Source: Collinsella aerofaciens (GTDB lineage Bacteria > Actinomycetota > Coriobacteriia > Coriobacteriales > Coriobacteriaceae). From it: a DNA stretch of 46,010 nt. Position 1 is the first letter of the stretch. Each line of letters starts with the position of its first letter. Location of the stretch: assembly GCF_015670745.1 (NCBI RefSeq), contig NZ_JADPCH010000019.1:1-46010 (forward strand). Direction: 5' to 3'. Under the pieces are notes generated by a model. That model did no database searches. It saw nothing but the letters and a program-made list of their open reading frames with translations, and was not told where the DNA came from. The translations under genes were made by a program, and so were the position numbers. Of the stretch, positions 1-8,273 are shown in pieces.

Positions 1-31
1 TTGGAACACGAGGAGGCGCCAGGTTAAACTG

Positions 32-70
32 AAGGGACTGACCCCGGAGGAGTTCCGGAGCCAGTCCCTT
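32..70. repeat. GGGAC/GTCCC palindrome (site A)
   Basis: Arms AAGGGACTG (32-40) and CAGTCCCTT (62-70) are perfectly complementary, with an inner CCGGA-rich part that can also pair. It belongs loosely to the GGGACAG palindromes found in other gaps of this window. Bases 1-27 read as an open tail ending in TAA on the plus strand, which may be the end of a gene outside the window, but this cannot be judged from 27 bases. Confidence 0.45.
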
Positions 71-155
71 GCGGCGTAGCTTTTATTTAAGCCGTCCAAG
101 TTTTGGGGTGCAGTTCAACACGCCCGGCGGGGACTTTTTCTATGCCGACCGCCCG

Positions 156-190
156 ACCACCACAAAGGTGCCTGTCCCCTTTATGGTGGT
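156..190. repeat. GGGACAG-core palindrome (site B)
   Basis: Arms 156-168 and 178-190 (ACCACCACAAAGG and CCTTTATGGTGGT) match at 12 of 13 positions. On the minus strand the loop reads GGACAGGCA, identical to the loop of the copy at 42098-42134, although the outer arms differ completely. It lies 10 bases after the stop of the cytidylate-kinase-like gene and may also end its transcript. Confidence 0.7.
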
Positions 191-199
191 TTTGGTCGG

Positions 200-823
200 T
201 TAGCCTTCGAGCTGTGCCACCTTGTAGCGGTAGGCAGCGGCGATAACGTCTTTACAACCCTCGCGTCCCAACTTGGCGCGGTTGACGACGATATCCTTGC
301 CGCTCGTCATCTTCCACTTTCCGGCGCTATAGCGCTTATAGAACGCCTCGCGCGCCTTCTGCTGCTGCTTGACCAGCTTGGCGCCTTTCTTTTTATTAAG
401 GCCACGCTTCTTGCGCACGATCTCGACGCGGTCCTCAAAGGGTGCGGTCACCAACACGGCAATGTGGTTGGGGTTGTTACGCAGCAGGTAATCGGACAGA
501 CGGCCTTCGATAATGCAGCTCTCAGTCTCGCCCAGATCCAAAATCACCTGGCTCATCTTTTGGAACAGCTTATCCGAGTACGAACGCGCATCGTAGCGGT
601 CGGGCAGAAACGCCATGTTCTCCACGGCCAGGCGCTCGTCGTAGGCAGCCATCTTGTCGAGCGACTCGCCCACGCGCAGCGACGCACGCACCAGCAGCTC
701 GTTATCGTACAGCGGAATCCCCAACTCGTCGGCAAGCATGCGACCAATCTCGTGGCCCTCGGCGCCAAAGTCGCGCGCGATGGTAATGACCACAGGATTC
801 TTCTTGTTCTCCAGATCGCTCAT
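200..823 (-). CDS. cytidylate kinase-like family protein
   Basis: A 207-residue protein of the cytidylate-kinase-like family (P-loop nucleotide kinase fold). It starts MSDLENKK and soon shows ITIARDFGAEGHEIG, the pattern this family has where classical kinases carry the P-loop. A later EGRLSDYLL stretch and R/K-rich lid residues (KKRGLNKKKGAK) also fit. The start at 823 is chosen because AGAAAGGA lies just upstream; the frame stays open to 868 but only through the repeat at 841-869. It follows an amino-acid ABC importer on the same strand with a 48-base gap holding that palindrome. The substrate is unknown; family members are usually annotated by similarity only. Confidence 0.8.
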   Translation of the reverse strand: MSDLENKKNPVVITIARDFGAEGHEIGRMLADELGIPLYDNELLVRASLRVGESLDKMAAYDERLAVENMAFLPDRYDARSYSDKLFQKMSQVILDLGETESCIIEGRLSDYLLRNNPNHIAVLVTAPFEDRVEIVRKKRGLNKKKGAKLVKQQQKAREAFYKRYSAGKWKMTSGKDIVVNRAKLGREGCKDVIAAAYRYKVAQLEG

Positions 824-840
824 CGCGATTCCTTTCTCTA

Positions 841-869
841 TGTGACAAAGGGGCTGTCCCTTTGCCACA
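841..869. repeat. GGGACAG-core palindrome (site C)
   Basis: Arms TGTGACAAAGG (841-851) and CCTTTGCCACA (859-869) surround a short loop that reads GACAGCC on the minus strand. It fills almost the whole gap between the second permease gene and the cytidylate-kinase-like gene, so it may act as a processing or termination hairpin inside the operon. Confidence 0.7.
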
Positions 870-871
870 TT

Positions 872-1510
872 CTACGCTGCCACCATTCGCCTCTGATATG
901 CGCGAACCAGCAACGAGATACCAAAGTTGAGCACAAAGTACATCGCAAATACCAGGCCGTAGAGCATAAGCACCTGCGACAGGTCGATCGCGTGGGCCAT
1001 CACGACGTTTGCCGTGTACATGAGCTCGGCCACGTTAATACCCGAAAGATACGAACTGTCCTTGATGACGGTCGTGCACTGGCTAAACAGCGCCGGAATG
1101 ATCGTCTTAAACGTCTGCGGCAGAATGATGTAGCGCATGGTGGCAAAGAAGCCGAAGCCTTGGCTCTGCGCCGCCTCAAACTGGCCACGCGGAATCGAGT
1201 TGAGGCCGCCGCGCACAATCTCGGCCATAACAGCGCTGGTAAACAGCGTAAAGGCGATGGTCGAAATCACAATGTCCAAACCCTGCACCGTAAAGTAGAT
1301 AAACAGGATCCACAGCAGGTTCGGCGTGCAGCGGAACAGCTCGATATAGGCGCTCACCAAAATACGGAACGGGCGGGGCGCATAGCTCTTAACAAGCGCC
1401 AGCACCGTGCCAAAGATGAGCGAGAAAAAAATCGACAGCGCCGAGATCTCGATCGTCTTAACAAAGCCGCCCCAAATGTAGAGCAGGTTGGTCGCGTTGA
1501 AGATTTCCAT
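872..1510 (-). CDS. amino-acid ABC transporter permease (second subunit)
   Basis: A 212-residue inner-membrane permease of the HisM/GlnP family for polar amino acids. The N-terminal segment is hydrophobic, and the EAA-loop signature that docks on the ATPase is seen as GQFEAAQSQGFG, followed by ILPQTFKTIIPAL. It starts MEIFNATN at 1510, with GAGGAGG inside the end of the upstream permease gene (stop at 1514), so the two are translationally close. Together with the permease at 1514-2260 it would form the heterodimeric channel of one importer. The substrate is most likely glutamate, glutamine or another polar amino acid, inferred from family only. Confidence 0.9.
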   Translation of the reverse strand: MEIFNATNLLYIWGGFVKTIEISALSIFFSLIFGTVLALVKSYAPRPFRILVSAYIELFRCTPNLLWILFIYFTVQGLDIVISTIAFTLFTSAVMAEIVRGGLNSIPRGQFEAAQSQGFGFFATMRYIILPQTFKTIIPALFSQCTTVIKDSSYLSGINVAELMYTANVVMAHAIDLSQVLMLYGLVFAMYFVLNFGISLLVRAYQRRMVAA

Positions 1511-1513
1511 GCG

Positions 1514-2260
1514 CTAGGCCTCCTCTACGTTGTCGAGCCCCAGCTCGGCCAGGCTCACGCCGCGCGGGCGCTCCTTGGAGCGGCGCTCGAGCCACTGCAC
1601 CAGCATGGCGAGCGGAAAGCAGATGATGAAGTACATAAGGCAGCAGACGATGTATCCCTGCAGGTAACCGTACAGACTCACAAAGTTGTCGGAACGGTAC
1701 ATAAGGTCGCCGCCGGCCACAAGCGCCAGCACCGACGTGTTCTTGACCAGGTTGAGCGCCTGGTTACACAGCGGCGGCAGAATGATCTTGAATGTCTGAG
1801 GCAGCACGATGTACCAGTACGCCTGCGCACGGGTGAAGCCCTGGCTCTGGGCCGCCTCCATCTGACCGCGCGGAACCGCCTCGATACCGGTGCGGATGAC
1901 CTCCGAAATGTAGGCCGCGTGATACAGGCCCACGCCCAAGAAGCCCAGCACGAACGGCGCGATGCGCACCGGCTGGTCGGCACCGGTTATGGCCTGCAAA
2001 AACTGCGGACCGGCCATGTACATAAAGAGCACCTGTACGGGCAACGGGGTGTTCTGGTAAAACTCCACGTACACGCGGCTTATGGCGCGCAGCACGCGCG
2101 AGCGAGTGGTAGAGAACACGCCCAGCAGCGTGCCCAGCACCAGCGACAGCAGCAGACCGGCAACGACCACCTGCAGCGTCACGCCAAAGCCCTCCCAGAA
2201 GGGCCCCATGTTTTGAAATGTCGTCGACCAGCGGTCGGCGTCAAACAATCCTTCGAGCAT
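1514..2260 (-). CDS. amino-acid ABC transporter permease (first subunit)
   Basis: A 248-residue HisM/GlnP-type permease. The start MLEGLFDAD at 2260 is preferred over upstream codons because AAGGAAGGA precedes it; an open extension to 2329 overlaps the lipoprotein gene and has no good ribosome site. Hydrophobic helices follow from about residue 30, and the EAA loop is clear (GQMEAAQSQGF, then VLPQTFKIILPPLCNQ). The C-terminus is charged (LERRSKERPRG). It lies between the binding-protein gene and the second permease in a compact minus-strand operon. It forms the membrane channel of the importer; substrate specificity cannot be read from the permease. Confidence 0.9.
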   Translation of the reverse strand: MLEGLFDADRWSTTFQNMGPFWEGFGVTLQVVVAGLLLSLVLGTLLGVFSTTRSRVLRAISRVYVEFYQNTPLPVQVLFMYMAGPQFLQAITGADQPVRIAPFVLGFLGVGLYHAAYISEVIRTGIEAVPRGQMEAAQSQGFTRAQAYWYIVLPQTFKIILPPLCNQALNLVKNTSVLALVAGGDLMYRSDNFVSLYGYLQGYIVCCLMYFIICFPLAMLVQWLERRSKERPRGVSLAELGLDNVEEA

Positions 2261-2285
2261 TTGATTCCTTCCTTGGACGATGCGC

Positions 2286-3164
2286 CTATACAAGACCCCA
2301 GGTCTTGACCTCTTGGTCGAGCCAGCCATCGGCCAGGCGATCGCAAATCACCTGATCGACCACGGCCGAAAGGTCGCAGCCCTTCTTGGTCGCCACGCCG
2401 TAGCCCTGCTCGCCAAACTTGACCTCGGGCTGCAGCAGCTCAACGGTCTCGTTCATGTAACCGGCCAGCGTGGAGCGGTCCATGGCAAAGACGTCGATAT
2501 TGCCGGCGTCGAGCGAGCTCTTGATGATGGGGTAGCCGCTAAAGGCCCTAAACTCGGGCTTGCAGCTAAAGCCGTTGTCCTTGATCATCTGCTCGATCAG
2601 GCCCTGCGTGGTGGCACCTTGGCTCACGCCAATGACCTTGCCATCCAGATCCTCAATCGAGGTAAAGCCCGAACGCTTCTTGACCATGAGTCCCACGTAG
2701 TCGGTGCGATACGGCGTCGAGAAATCCCAGCTCTTCTTGCGCTCGTCGGTGATGGTGTAGGTCGCCGCGACCACGTCGAGTTGGCCGTTATCGATCAGCG
2801 GGCCGCGTGTCTTGGGCGTTACGTCGGTAAACTCGACAAGCTCCCGGGCGCGGGCCTCCTTGTAGCTCACGCCAAAGACGGCAGCGGCGATCTGGTAGCA
2901 CAAATCGACTTCCATGCCCTCAAAGCGGCCCTTGGCGGTGTCGTAATAACCGTAGCCGGGAACGTCCTTCTTAACGCCGGCATTCAGATGGCCACGCGAC
3001 TTGATGGCCGCAAGCTTGGACCCCTTGTCGGAGCCCTCGCCGCTGGTGGAGTTGCCGCAACCGATAAGCGCGGTCCCCGTCAGCGCGAGCATGCCGGCGC
3101 CCGCCAGCTGCAAAAAGTGACGGCGCGACACGGCCGCCCTCGTCATATCCGTCATGTCCATCAC
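2286..3164 (-). CDS. amino-acid ABC transporter substrate-binding lipoprotein
   Basis: About 292 residues of the SBP_bac_3 family (GlnH/HisJ-like). The N-terminus has twin arginines (SRRHFLQL, about residues 13-20), a hydrophobic stretch and a lipobox LIGC ending at Cys36, so it looks like a Tat-exported lipoprotein, which is less usual for this family. The body carries expected pieces such as GRFEGMEVDLCYQIA and GVSQGATTQGLIEQ. The first codon is either GTG at 3164 or the adjacent ATG at 3161; the ribosome site is weak, consistent with coupling to the ATPase gene whose stop is at 3170. It delivers the amino acid to the two permeases downstream. Confidence 0.88.
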   Translation of the reverse strand: MMDMTDMTRAAVSRRHFLQLAGAGMLALTGTALIGCGNSTSGEGSDKGSKLAAIKSRGHLNAGVKKDVPGYGYYDTAKGRFEGMEVDLCYQIAAAVFGVSYKEARARELVEFTDVTPKTRGPLIDNGQLDVVAATYTITDERKKSWDFSTPYRTDYVGLMVKKRSGFTSIEDLDGKVIGVSQGATTQGLIEQMIKDNGFSCKPEFRAFSGYPIIKSSLDAGNIDVFAMDRSTLAGYMNETVELLQPEVKFGEQGYGVATKKGCDLSAVVDQVICDRLADGWLDQEVKTWGLV

Positions 3165-3169
3165 CGCGC

Positions 3170-3901
3170 CTAGTGCAGAATCTTGGACAGGAACTCGCGG
3201 CAGCGCGGGTTCTCGGGGTTATCGAAGAAGTGCTCGGGTGTGCCCTCCTCCAGGATACGGCCGTCCTCCATAAAGATGACGCGGTCGGCCACCTGGCGCG
3301 CAAAGCCCATCTCGTGCGTCACGCAGATCATGGTGATGTCCTCCTGCGCGAGCTCAATCATAACGTCCAGGACTTCCTGGACCATCTCGGGGTCGAGCGC
3401 CGAGGTCGGTTCGTCAAACAGGATGATGGGCTGCTTGGTGCACAGGGCACGGGCGATGGCGATGCGCTGCTGCTGACCTCCCGAGAGGTTCTGCGGATAC
3501 TCGCCGGCCTTATGCGCCATGCCGACGCGCTTGAGCGCGGCGATGGCGATCTCGGTCGCCTCCTCTTTGCTCTTCTTTTGCAGCTTGATGGGCGCCAGCG
3601 TCAAGTTGCCCAGTACCGTCATGTTGGGATACAGGTTGAACTGCTGAAACACCATGGAACTATACTTGCGAGCCATTTCCAGGTGATTCTTTTTGGTGAG
3701 CGGCGTACCGTCGATGACGACCTCGCCCGATGTGGGCTCCTCAAGATAATCGACACAACGGATGAGCGTCGACTTACCCGAGCCGGAAGGCCCAATCATT
3801 ACGAGCTTCTCGCCGCGCTTGACGGTGAGGTTGATATCTTTGAGCACATGCAGGTCGCCAAAGTACTTGTTGAGATGCTTAATCTCGATCATGTCTGCCA
3901 T
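3170..3901 (-). CDS. amino-acid ABC transporter ATP-binding protein (GlnQ-like)
   Basis: A 243-residue ATPase of the polar amino-acid uptake (PAAT) group. It has Walker [10 protein letters not shown] (residues 37-45), a Q-loop in VFQQFNLYP, the signature LSGGQQQR (139-146), Walker [13 protein letters not shown] and the switch histidine in VTHEMGFA. Length and motifs are complete. It starts MADMIEIKH with GGGAAGGGAC upstream and is the first gene of the importer operon: ATPase, binding protein, permease, permease. The 5' gap to the GatB/YqeY gene holds a large palindrome at 4013-4073 and no obvious promoter could be fixed. Confidence 0.95.
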   Translation of the reverse strand: MADMIEIKHLNKYFGDLHVLKDINLTVKRGEKLVMIGPSGSGKSTLIRCVDYLEEPTSGEVVIDGTPLTKKNHLEMARKYSSMVFQQFNLYPNMTVLGNLTLAPIKLQKKSKEEATEIAIAALKRVGMAHKAGEYPQNLSGGQQQRIAIARALCTKQPIILFDEPTSALDPEMVQEVLDVMIELAQEDITMICVTHEMGFARQVADRVIFMEDGRILEEGTPEHFFDNPENPRCREFLSKILH

Positions 3902-4012
3902 GAATGTCCCTTCCCTGCGTTTACATGAGTTGAACTATTGTACGGAAAGAACCACGTTTCCGCAGCCCACACTACATTCCCGTAAAGAACCCGCAACCTT
4001 CCACCTAGTCAT

Positions 4013-4074
4013 TGGGGACAGACTTAAATGAGTACCTGCTCATTGGGCACTCATTTAAGCCCGTCCCCAATGAT
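4013..4074. repeat. long GGGGACAG palindrome (site D)
   Basis: About 24-base arms, beginning CATTGGGGACAGACTTAAAT and ending ATTTAAGCCCGTCCCCAATG, flank a 15-base centre. Unlike sites B and I the conserved GGGGACAG lies in the arm rather than the loop. It sits upstream of the importer operon and downstream of the GatB/YqeY terminator. Confidence 0.75.
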
Positions 4075-4087
4075 TGCCCAGCCCAGC

Positions 4088-4122
4088 AAAAAGGGGCGCG
4101 ACCGCAATGGTCACGTCCCCTT
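4088..4122 (-). terminator. Rho-independent terminator of the GatB/YqeY gene
   Basis: On the minus strand an AAGGGGACGTGACC arm, a four-base loop and its complement are followed by a T tract (top-strand AAAAA at 4088-4092). It lies 27 bases after the stop at 4149. Confidence 0.8.
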
Positions 4123-4148
4123 AACATCAACTATGTACCGCTCGGCCC

Positions 4149-4592
4149 TTAAGCCAGCTTTGCTCCGACGATCTTTGCCGCGGCAGGCTTATCGAAGTTG
4201 CCGCCGGTGGCCTTGCCGAGTGCTCCCATGACCTGGCCCATCTGCTTCTTGGAAGTAGCGCCCAGCTCGGCGATGACCTGCTCGATCAGGGCCTCGAGCT
4301 CCTCGCCCGAAACCTGCGCGGGCAGCAGGCTCTCCAGAATCTCGACCTGCTCGGTCAGGTTGTCGGTACGCTCCTGGTCGGTGCCGGCCTTGATGGACAT
4401 CTCCAGCGTCTCGCTCGTCTGCTTGATCAGACGCTTGATCATGCTGTTGACGTCTTCCTCGGTCACATCGCGGCGCTCATTGACCTCGATATTCTTCACC
4501 TCGGCCTTAACCTGGCGAATGATGGACAGGCGAACCTTGTCCTTGGCCTTCATGGCCGCAATCATTTCCTTCTGCAGCTCTTCGTTGGTCAT
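4149..4592 (-). CDS. GatB/YqeY domain-containing protein
   Basis: A 147-residue protein with the YqeY fold, related to the tail domain of the GatB amidotransferase subunit. Recognisable pieces are MKAKDKVRLSIIRQ, IKRLIKQTSETL and the C-terminal MGQVMGALGKATGG followed by DKPAAAKIVGAKL. That tail is typical of stand-alone YqeY proteins, which may bind tRNA; their exact role is not settled. The start MTNEELQKEM at 4592 is preceded by GAGAGGATTCGCAG; the extended frame to 4628 lacks a ribosome site. It is followed by its own terminator, so it is probably a single-gene unit or the last gene after the foldase at 4647-5867. Confidence 0.9.
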   Translation of the reverse strand: MTNEELQKEMIAAMKAKDKVRLSIIRQVKAEVKNIEVNERRDVTEEDVNSMIKRLIKQTSETLEMSIKAGTDQERTDNLTEQVEILESLLPAQVSGEELEALIEQVIAELGATSKKQMGQVMGALGKATGGNFDKPAAAKIVGAKLA

Positions 4593-4646
4593 CTGCGAAT
4601 CCTCTCTAATAGCGTGGGCGGCACTCACGCGAGCACCGCCCCATGG

Positions 4647-5867
4647 TTACTCAGTCTTCGACGAATCGTCGGTCGAACTCTTGGTGACGCCCTTCAGACT
4701 CACGTTATAGGGTACGTCCTTGGGCATGGGGTTGACGGTGATGTCGGCATCCTTCTTGTACTGCTCCAGCCACTCGCTGTACGCGGTGCTGGCCGCTTGC
4801 GTCTTCACCACGTTGGAGACGTACTTTTTGATGTCCTTGGGCACCTGGTTGATGTCATCAACCTGATTATCGACATGGAAGTAGTCGGTGCACTTGATGA
4901 TGTGGTAGCCATAGGTCGACTCGACGACTTCGCTCACGTCGCCCTTGTTGAGTCCCTCGAGCGCCGTCTGGTAGCTGTCGACGAAAGTGGTGAGCTTATC
5001 CCAGCCCACATCGCCCTTCTTCTCCTTGGAACCGGTGTCCTCGGAGTACTGCTCAACGGCGTCCTCAAAGCTCAGCTCACCGGAGTTGATCTTGTCCAGG
5101 CACTCCTGCGCCTTGGCCTTGGCGGCAGCCTTGTCCTCGTCGGAAGCGTCGGAATCAACCTTGATCAGGATGTTCGACGAGCGGCGGGCGTCGTTGTAGC
5201 TGGACAGATTTTCGTTGATGTAATCGACAATCTCGCTGTCCTTGGGCTTGCTCGTGGGCGCGACGGCATCCTTGAGTTTCTGTTGCGCCAGACTCTCCTT
5301 GAGCGAGTCCTTGTAGGTGTCCTCGGTATAGCCGTAGGTCTTGAGGGTCTTCTTAAAGGCCTTGGCTCCGCCCGCGCTCTTGCACGCGTCCTCCCAAGCC
5401 TTCTCGACCTCCTCGTCCGACACCGTCACGCCGTTCTCCTTCTGTGCCTGTTGAAGCAGAATCTGCTGCGTGTAGGAGTCGATGAGTTGCTTGCGGTACT
5501 TCTTGGGCGTGAGGTCGTTGTCAACCAGATACTGCGCCCAATCCTCATCCTTGGTGTAGCCGTAGGACGTGCGCATGCTCATGATCTGCTTGGTCACGGT
5601 GTCCTCGGTAAGGTTGGTGCCGTTGATAGTGGCAGCAACACCGCCGGTCAGCTTGTAGCCCGAGGTGTCCTCAGCCTGCGACATAAGGCCGGAGCACGCC
5701 ATCGCCGAGACGGAAAGCAGCATCGCCAGCACGCCGATGACCACCAGAACGATCTTGACGGTCTTAGACACGTACGTCTTGCGCTGCTTCTTGCGAGAGC
5801 TGGAGGCAGCGCGGGCCTGCTGCTCGGGCGTCGGCGCGGCCTCGGAGTTCTTTTTCTTATTTGCCAT
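4647..5867 (-). CDS. PpiC-type peptidyl-prolyl isomerase / foldase (PrsA/SurA-like)
   Basis: A 406-residue secreted or membrane-anchored foldase. A lysine-rich cytoplasmic start (to about residue 37) is followed by one hydrophobic segment (38-58) ending in MAC at Cys58, which could be an imperfect lipobox or simply a signal anchor. A SurA_N-like helical region spans about 75-215, and a parvulin domain about 228-330 with SSNILIKV, FEDAVEQYSED, GDVGW and YGYHIIK. It should help exported proteins fold outside the membrane. The start MANKKKNSE at 5867 has CGAAAGGCC upstream; the frame open to 6026 runs through repeat DNA. The gap to the next gene holds two repeats. Confidence 0.88.
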   Translation of the reverse strand: MANKKKNSEAAPTPEQQARAASSSRKKQRKTYVSKTVKIVLVVIGVLAMLLSVSAMACSGLMSQAEDTSGYKLTGGVAATINGTNLTEDTVTKQIMSMRTSYGYTKDEDWAQYLVDNDLTPKKYRKQLIDSYTQQILLQQAQKENGVTVSDEEVEKAWEDACKSAGGAKAFKKTLKTYGYTEDTYKDSLKESLAQQKLKDAVAPTSKPKDSEIVDYINENLSSYNDARRSSNILIKVDSDASDEDKAAAKAKAQECLDKINSGELSFEDAVEQYSEDTGSKEKKGDVGWDKLTTFVDSYQTALEGLNKGDVSEVVESTYGYHIIKCTDYFHVDNQVDDINQVPKDIKKYVSNVVKTQAASTAYSEWLEQYKKDADITVNPMPKDVPYNVSLKGVTKSSTDDSSKTE

Positions 5868-5936
5868 AGTTGGCCTTTCGCATAACGAATCGAACAAACG
5901 CCATTGTGTCACAACGCAGCCCCCGCGGCACGCTTG

Positions 5937-5996
5937 GTGCATTGGGGACAGATTAATCTGCACCATTTTGGTGCAAAGGGGACAGATGTGGCACTT
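5937..5996. repeat. GGGGACAG repeat, tandem half-elements (site E)
   Basis: Two GGGGACAGAT cores (5944-5953 and 5978-5987) in the same orientation flank a small GCACC-ATTTT-GGTGC hairpin (5960-5974). It looks like two overlapping or partly deleted copies of the palindrome family, between the PTS IIA gene and the foldase gene. Confidence 0.55.
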
Positions 5997-6020
5997 GGCA
6001 GTTGGACGTTCTTTATGTGC

Positions 6021-6076
6021 CGACACTTGGGAACTGTCCCTAACTGCCGGCAGAAAAGGAACGTCCCCAAGTGCCG
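6021..6076. repeat. GGGAC palindrome (site F)
   Basis: Arms CGACACTTGGGAAC (6021-6034) and GTCCCCAAGTGCCG (6063-6076) match at 12 of 14 positions. The interior carries CTGTCCC and a TGCCGGCA palindrome. It lies immediately downstream of the PTS IIA stop and could serve as its terminator. Confidence 0.6.
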
Positions 6077-6089
6077 ACTCAGCCCCACC

Positions 6090-6557
6090 TTAGAAGTGGC
6101 GGCGGATGGCGTCGACCATGCCCTGGGGCGTGGTCTGGCCGAGCACGTCGGCTGCGGCATCGGCGCCCATAAAGATGTTCATGAGTGCCTGCAGGGCCTC
6201 GACCTGGCCGCCCGGCTCGGCGATGCCCAGATTGATGACGATCTGCGCCGGCACCGGAGCGCCCATGCCAGCCATAGCGTTAAATGTCACGGGCGCGGCG
6301 GGCTTCACCACCGCGATATAGGGCTTGGCCACAAACCCCGGATCGGTATGCGGAATGGCAATGTTTGCCGCCGGCATAGCGAGACCCGTGGGATAGGCAT
6401 CCTCGCGCGTGCGGACGGCATCGAGCCAACCGGATGCAATGTAGCCATGTGGTGCAAGCTCGCCCTCAAGCCGCGCGAACACCTCATCCGGCGTCGCACA
6501 CTCCCAATCAAAAAACACCAACTCAGGCGTAAACAGCGCTTCGTTATTACCAGACAT
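6090..6557 (-). CDS. PTS sugar transporter subunit IIA (GatA/fructose-type EIIA)
   Basis: A 155-residue EIIA domain of the PTS_EIIA_2 family. The phosphorylated histidine is expected in NIAIPHTDP, around residue 82, preceded by REDAYPTGLAMP, the usual pattern of GatA-like proteins. The start MSGNNEALF at 6557 has GGAGGCGG upstream. No IIB or IIC gene lies nearby, so it either serves a transporter encoded elsewhere or acts as a phosphorylation-dependent regulator. The helical C-terminus (QVEALQALMNIFMG) is normal for the family. The substrate cannot be predicted. Confidence 0.85.
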   Translation of the reverse strand: MSGNNEALFTPELVFFDWECATPDEVFARLEGELAPHGYIASGWLDAVRTREDAYPTGLAMPAANIAIPHTDPGFVAKPYIAVVKPAAPVTFNAMAGMGAPVPAQIVINLGIAEPGGQVEALQALMNIFMGADAAADVLGQTTPQGMVDAIRRHF

Positions 6558-6587
6558 AAGCCGCCTCCTTCTTTTCATTCCCTGTCT

Positions 6588-8054
6588 TTAGGCCCAATAC
6601 GGAATATACCTTTTGTATTTGGAACCCGCGTCCTCGTCCTCTTCCTTTATCAATGCCTCTTCCAGGCACTCTTTGATTAGACGAGACATCGCCACCGTGT
6701 TTTTCTTTTCATCGGAAAGTCCAAAACGCTCTCGCAGCGACTGATTGCTCATCGACTCACCTTGGGCATACAAAAGACAGGCATGCCAGTACACGGCGTT
6801 TTTTCGCTCACTTTTTTTCATTCGAGTATACGGACAGTCGCAATAGAGCGTCACGAGCGTTCCCAGCCCGCCCTCACTCTTGATAACCGGTGAAGGCATG
6901 CCGGCTTTTTCGAGCGAATCTACGATTAAATCCCAGCCTGTACCGCCTTCTTCGCAAAGATCCATTTGGCGCATGAGGGACGCTATCATCGAATTTCGCG
7001 TTTTCGGCTGGGCGTTGAGCACTCGTTCTGCCGGAATAAGCGTTGTCCCGGGATTAGAGAACTCAATGCGATTGTCGTAAATCGCAACAAGAGGCCCCGC
7101 CGTATTGTCAGCAATGTCTTGATGAATCACGGCGTTTGATAGTAACTCGCGAATCGCCCTTTGAGGATAAGCCGTCTGAATACGTCGAAATGCGCCATCC
7201 AGTGCCTCAACAGCCGGAATCATCGACATGACCAGCTGTTCAGCCTGTGGAAGCGCCAAAGCGTAGCCCTTGTCGATTTCAGTATCCCCGACAATGTCAA
7301 AACTGCCTTTTCCCGCATATCGCACGATTCGCAGCATGCGTTTCCTGAGCTCCGGGTAGCGAGAGAGCTTTTTTCCCACCAGAAGCATTCCCAAGCGCGT
7401 CACACTATATCGGCCGTTATCTTGACGACGAATCAGCTCTTGTTCACAAAGAGCAAGCATCACTCCGTCCAAATCGACAGGTCTTCTCAATCTGCACAAC
7501 TCAAAATACGCATCAACATCTAGTATTTCGGCGACCTCTCGAGATGTCAGATCTCTCTCAACTACAGCGAGCTCCGCGTTCCCTGACTGTAAGCGACGCC
7601 ACAGCTCCGCCTCTCGTGCACTACCGGGAACCAGTTCTGCCGTCGAAGAGCCCTCTCGAATGTAGGCTGTCTTATCAAAATAGACCGGCTGAGCGCTCGC
7701 GGCGTGCACTTTCAACACCACAAAGTGCTTTGTCTCATGATCAATAACCGCAAACTCGTAATTCGCATTGTTTGAGAGCGCAAGCTTGAGCCACATCAAA
7801 AGCTCTTGGTTTCCCTTACCCTTTGCGTGATATGGGTTGAACTGGGTGCCCACAAGCTCATGCGTACCGTCGCTCACGCCCCAGATCTTATAGGCATATG
7901 CGCGGCCGCAGTAAGCGGCAGCATTGGCAAGCGCCGAGATGTCACGCCCCGTTCTAACGGGATCGCTATTGCCTTCTTTAAATTCAAGCCACTCGGTTTC
8001 ATCAGGATAACCGACGAGTGAATAAATCAGCTCCATGCCATCTGCTTCACCCAT
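6588..8054 (-). CDS. AlbA_2 / HATPase_c_4 putative transcriptional regulator (COG2865-like)
   Basis: A 488-residue protein. The N-terminal AlbA_2 (Schlafen-type) domain covers roughly residues 10-140, with ETEWLEFKEGN at its start. A C-terminal GHKL-like ATPase segment carries AIRELLSNAVIHQD, the N-box with Glu, Asn and His. A final helix-turn-helix-like part (about 400-480) ends in SRLIKECLEEALI. This architecture is often annotated as an ATP-binding regulator or a RecG-like protein without helicase motifs; its function is not established. AAGGAGG lies 8 bases before the start at 8054. The gene and its upstream gap look more AT-rich than the neighbours, and there is no functional link to the PTS gene downstream, so acquisition by transfer is plausible. 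Confidence 0.78.
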   Translation of the reverse strand: MGEADGMELIYSLVGYPDETEWLEFKEGNSDPVRTGRDISALANAAAYCGRAYAYKIWGVSDGTHELVGTQFNPYHAKGKGNQELLMWLKLALSNNANYEFAVIDHETKHFVVLKVHAASAQPVYFDKTAYIREGSSTAELVPGSAREAELWRRLQSGNAELAVVERDLTSREVAEILDVDAYFELCRLRRPVDLDGVMLALCEQELIRRQDNGRYSVTRLGMLLVGKKLSRYPELRKRMLRIVRYAGKGSFDIVGDTEIDKGYALALPQAEQLVMSMIPAVEALDGAFRRIQTAYPQRAIRELLSNAVIHQDIADNTAGPLVAIYDNRIEFSNPGTTLIPAERVLNAQPKTRNSMIASLMRQMDLCEEGGTGWDLIVDSLEKAGMPSPVIKSEGGLGTLVTLYCDCPYTRMKKSERKNAVYWHACLLYAQGESMSNQSLRERFGLSDEKKNTVAMSRLIKECLEEALIKEEDEDAGSKYKRYIPYWA

Positions 8055-8171
8055 TGAGCCAGCCTCCTTGCGCTCATTTTTGATAACAAAATGTTAAATA
8101 GATGATAAATAGAATTATGCGCAATTTAAAGCCGAATGCCAAGTTTTCTGGTCGTTTTCCCAGATAATCTC

Positions 8172-8189
8172 ATGCCGGAAGCTCGGCAT
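8172..8189. promoter_or_regulatory. short palindrome upstream of the AlbA_2 regulator
   Basis: ATGCCG-gaagct-CGGCAT lies about 118 bases upstream of the regulator start, in AT-rich DNA. It could be an operator, but nothing beyond symmetry supports this. Confidence 0.25.
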
Positions 8190-8273
8190 TCCACATGAGA
8201 GTCGACTACTGTAATTGACAGGCAAGAAGAGCAGCCTATTCAATTCCAGCTAAATCAAGCAGCATAAAGCGCA

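Noticed and set aside
1-27. Open tail ending in TAA at the window start
   Set aside because: Eight codons are too few to call a gene fragment.
8134-8192. GAATGCC ... GGCATTC inverted pair upstream of the AlbA_2 gene as a mobile-element end
   Set aside because: Only seven bases match, at 45-base spacing, with no other element features.
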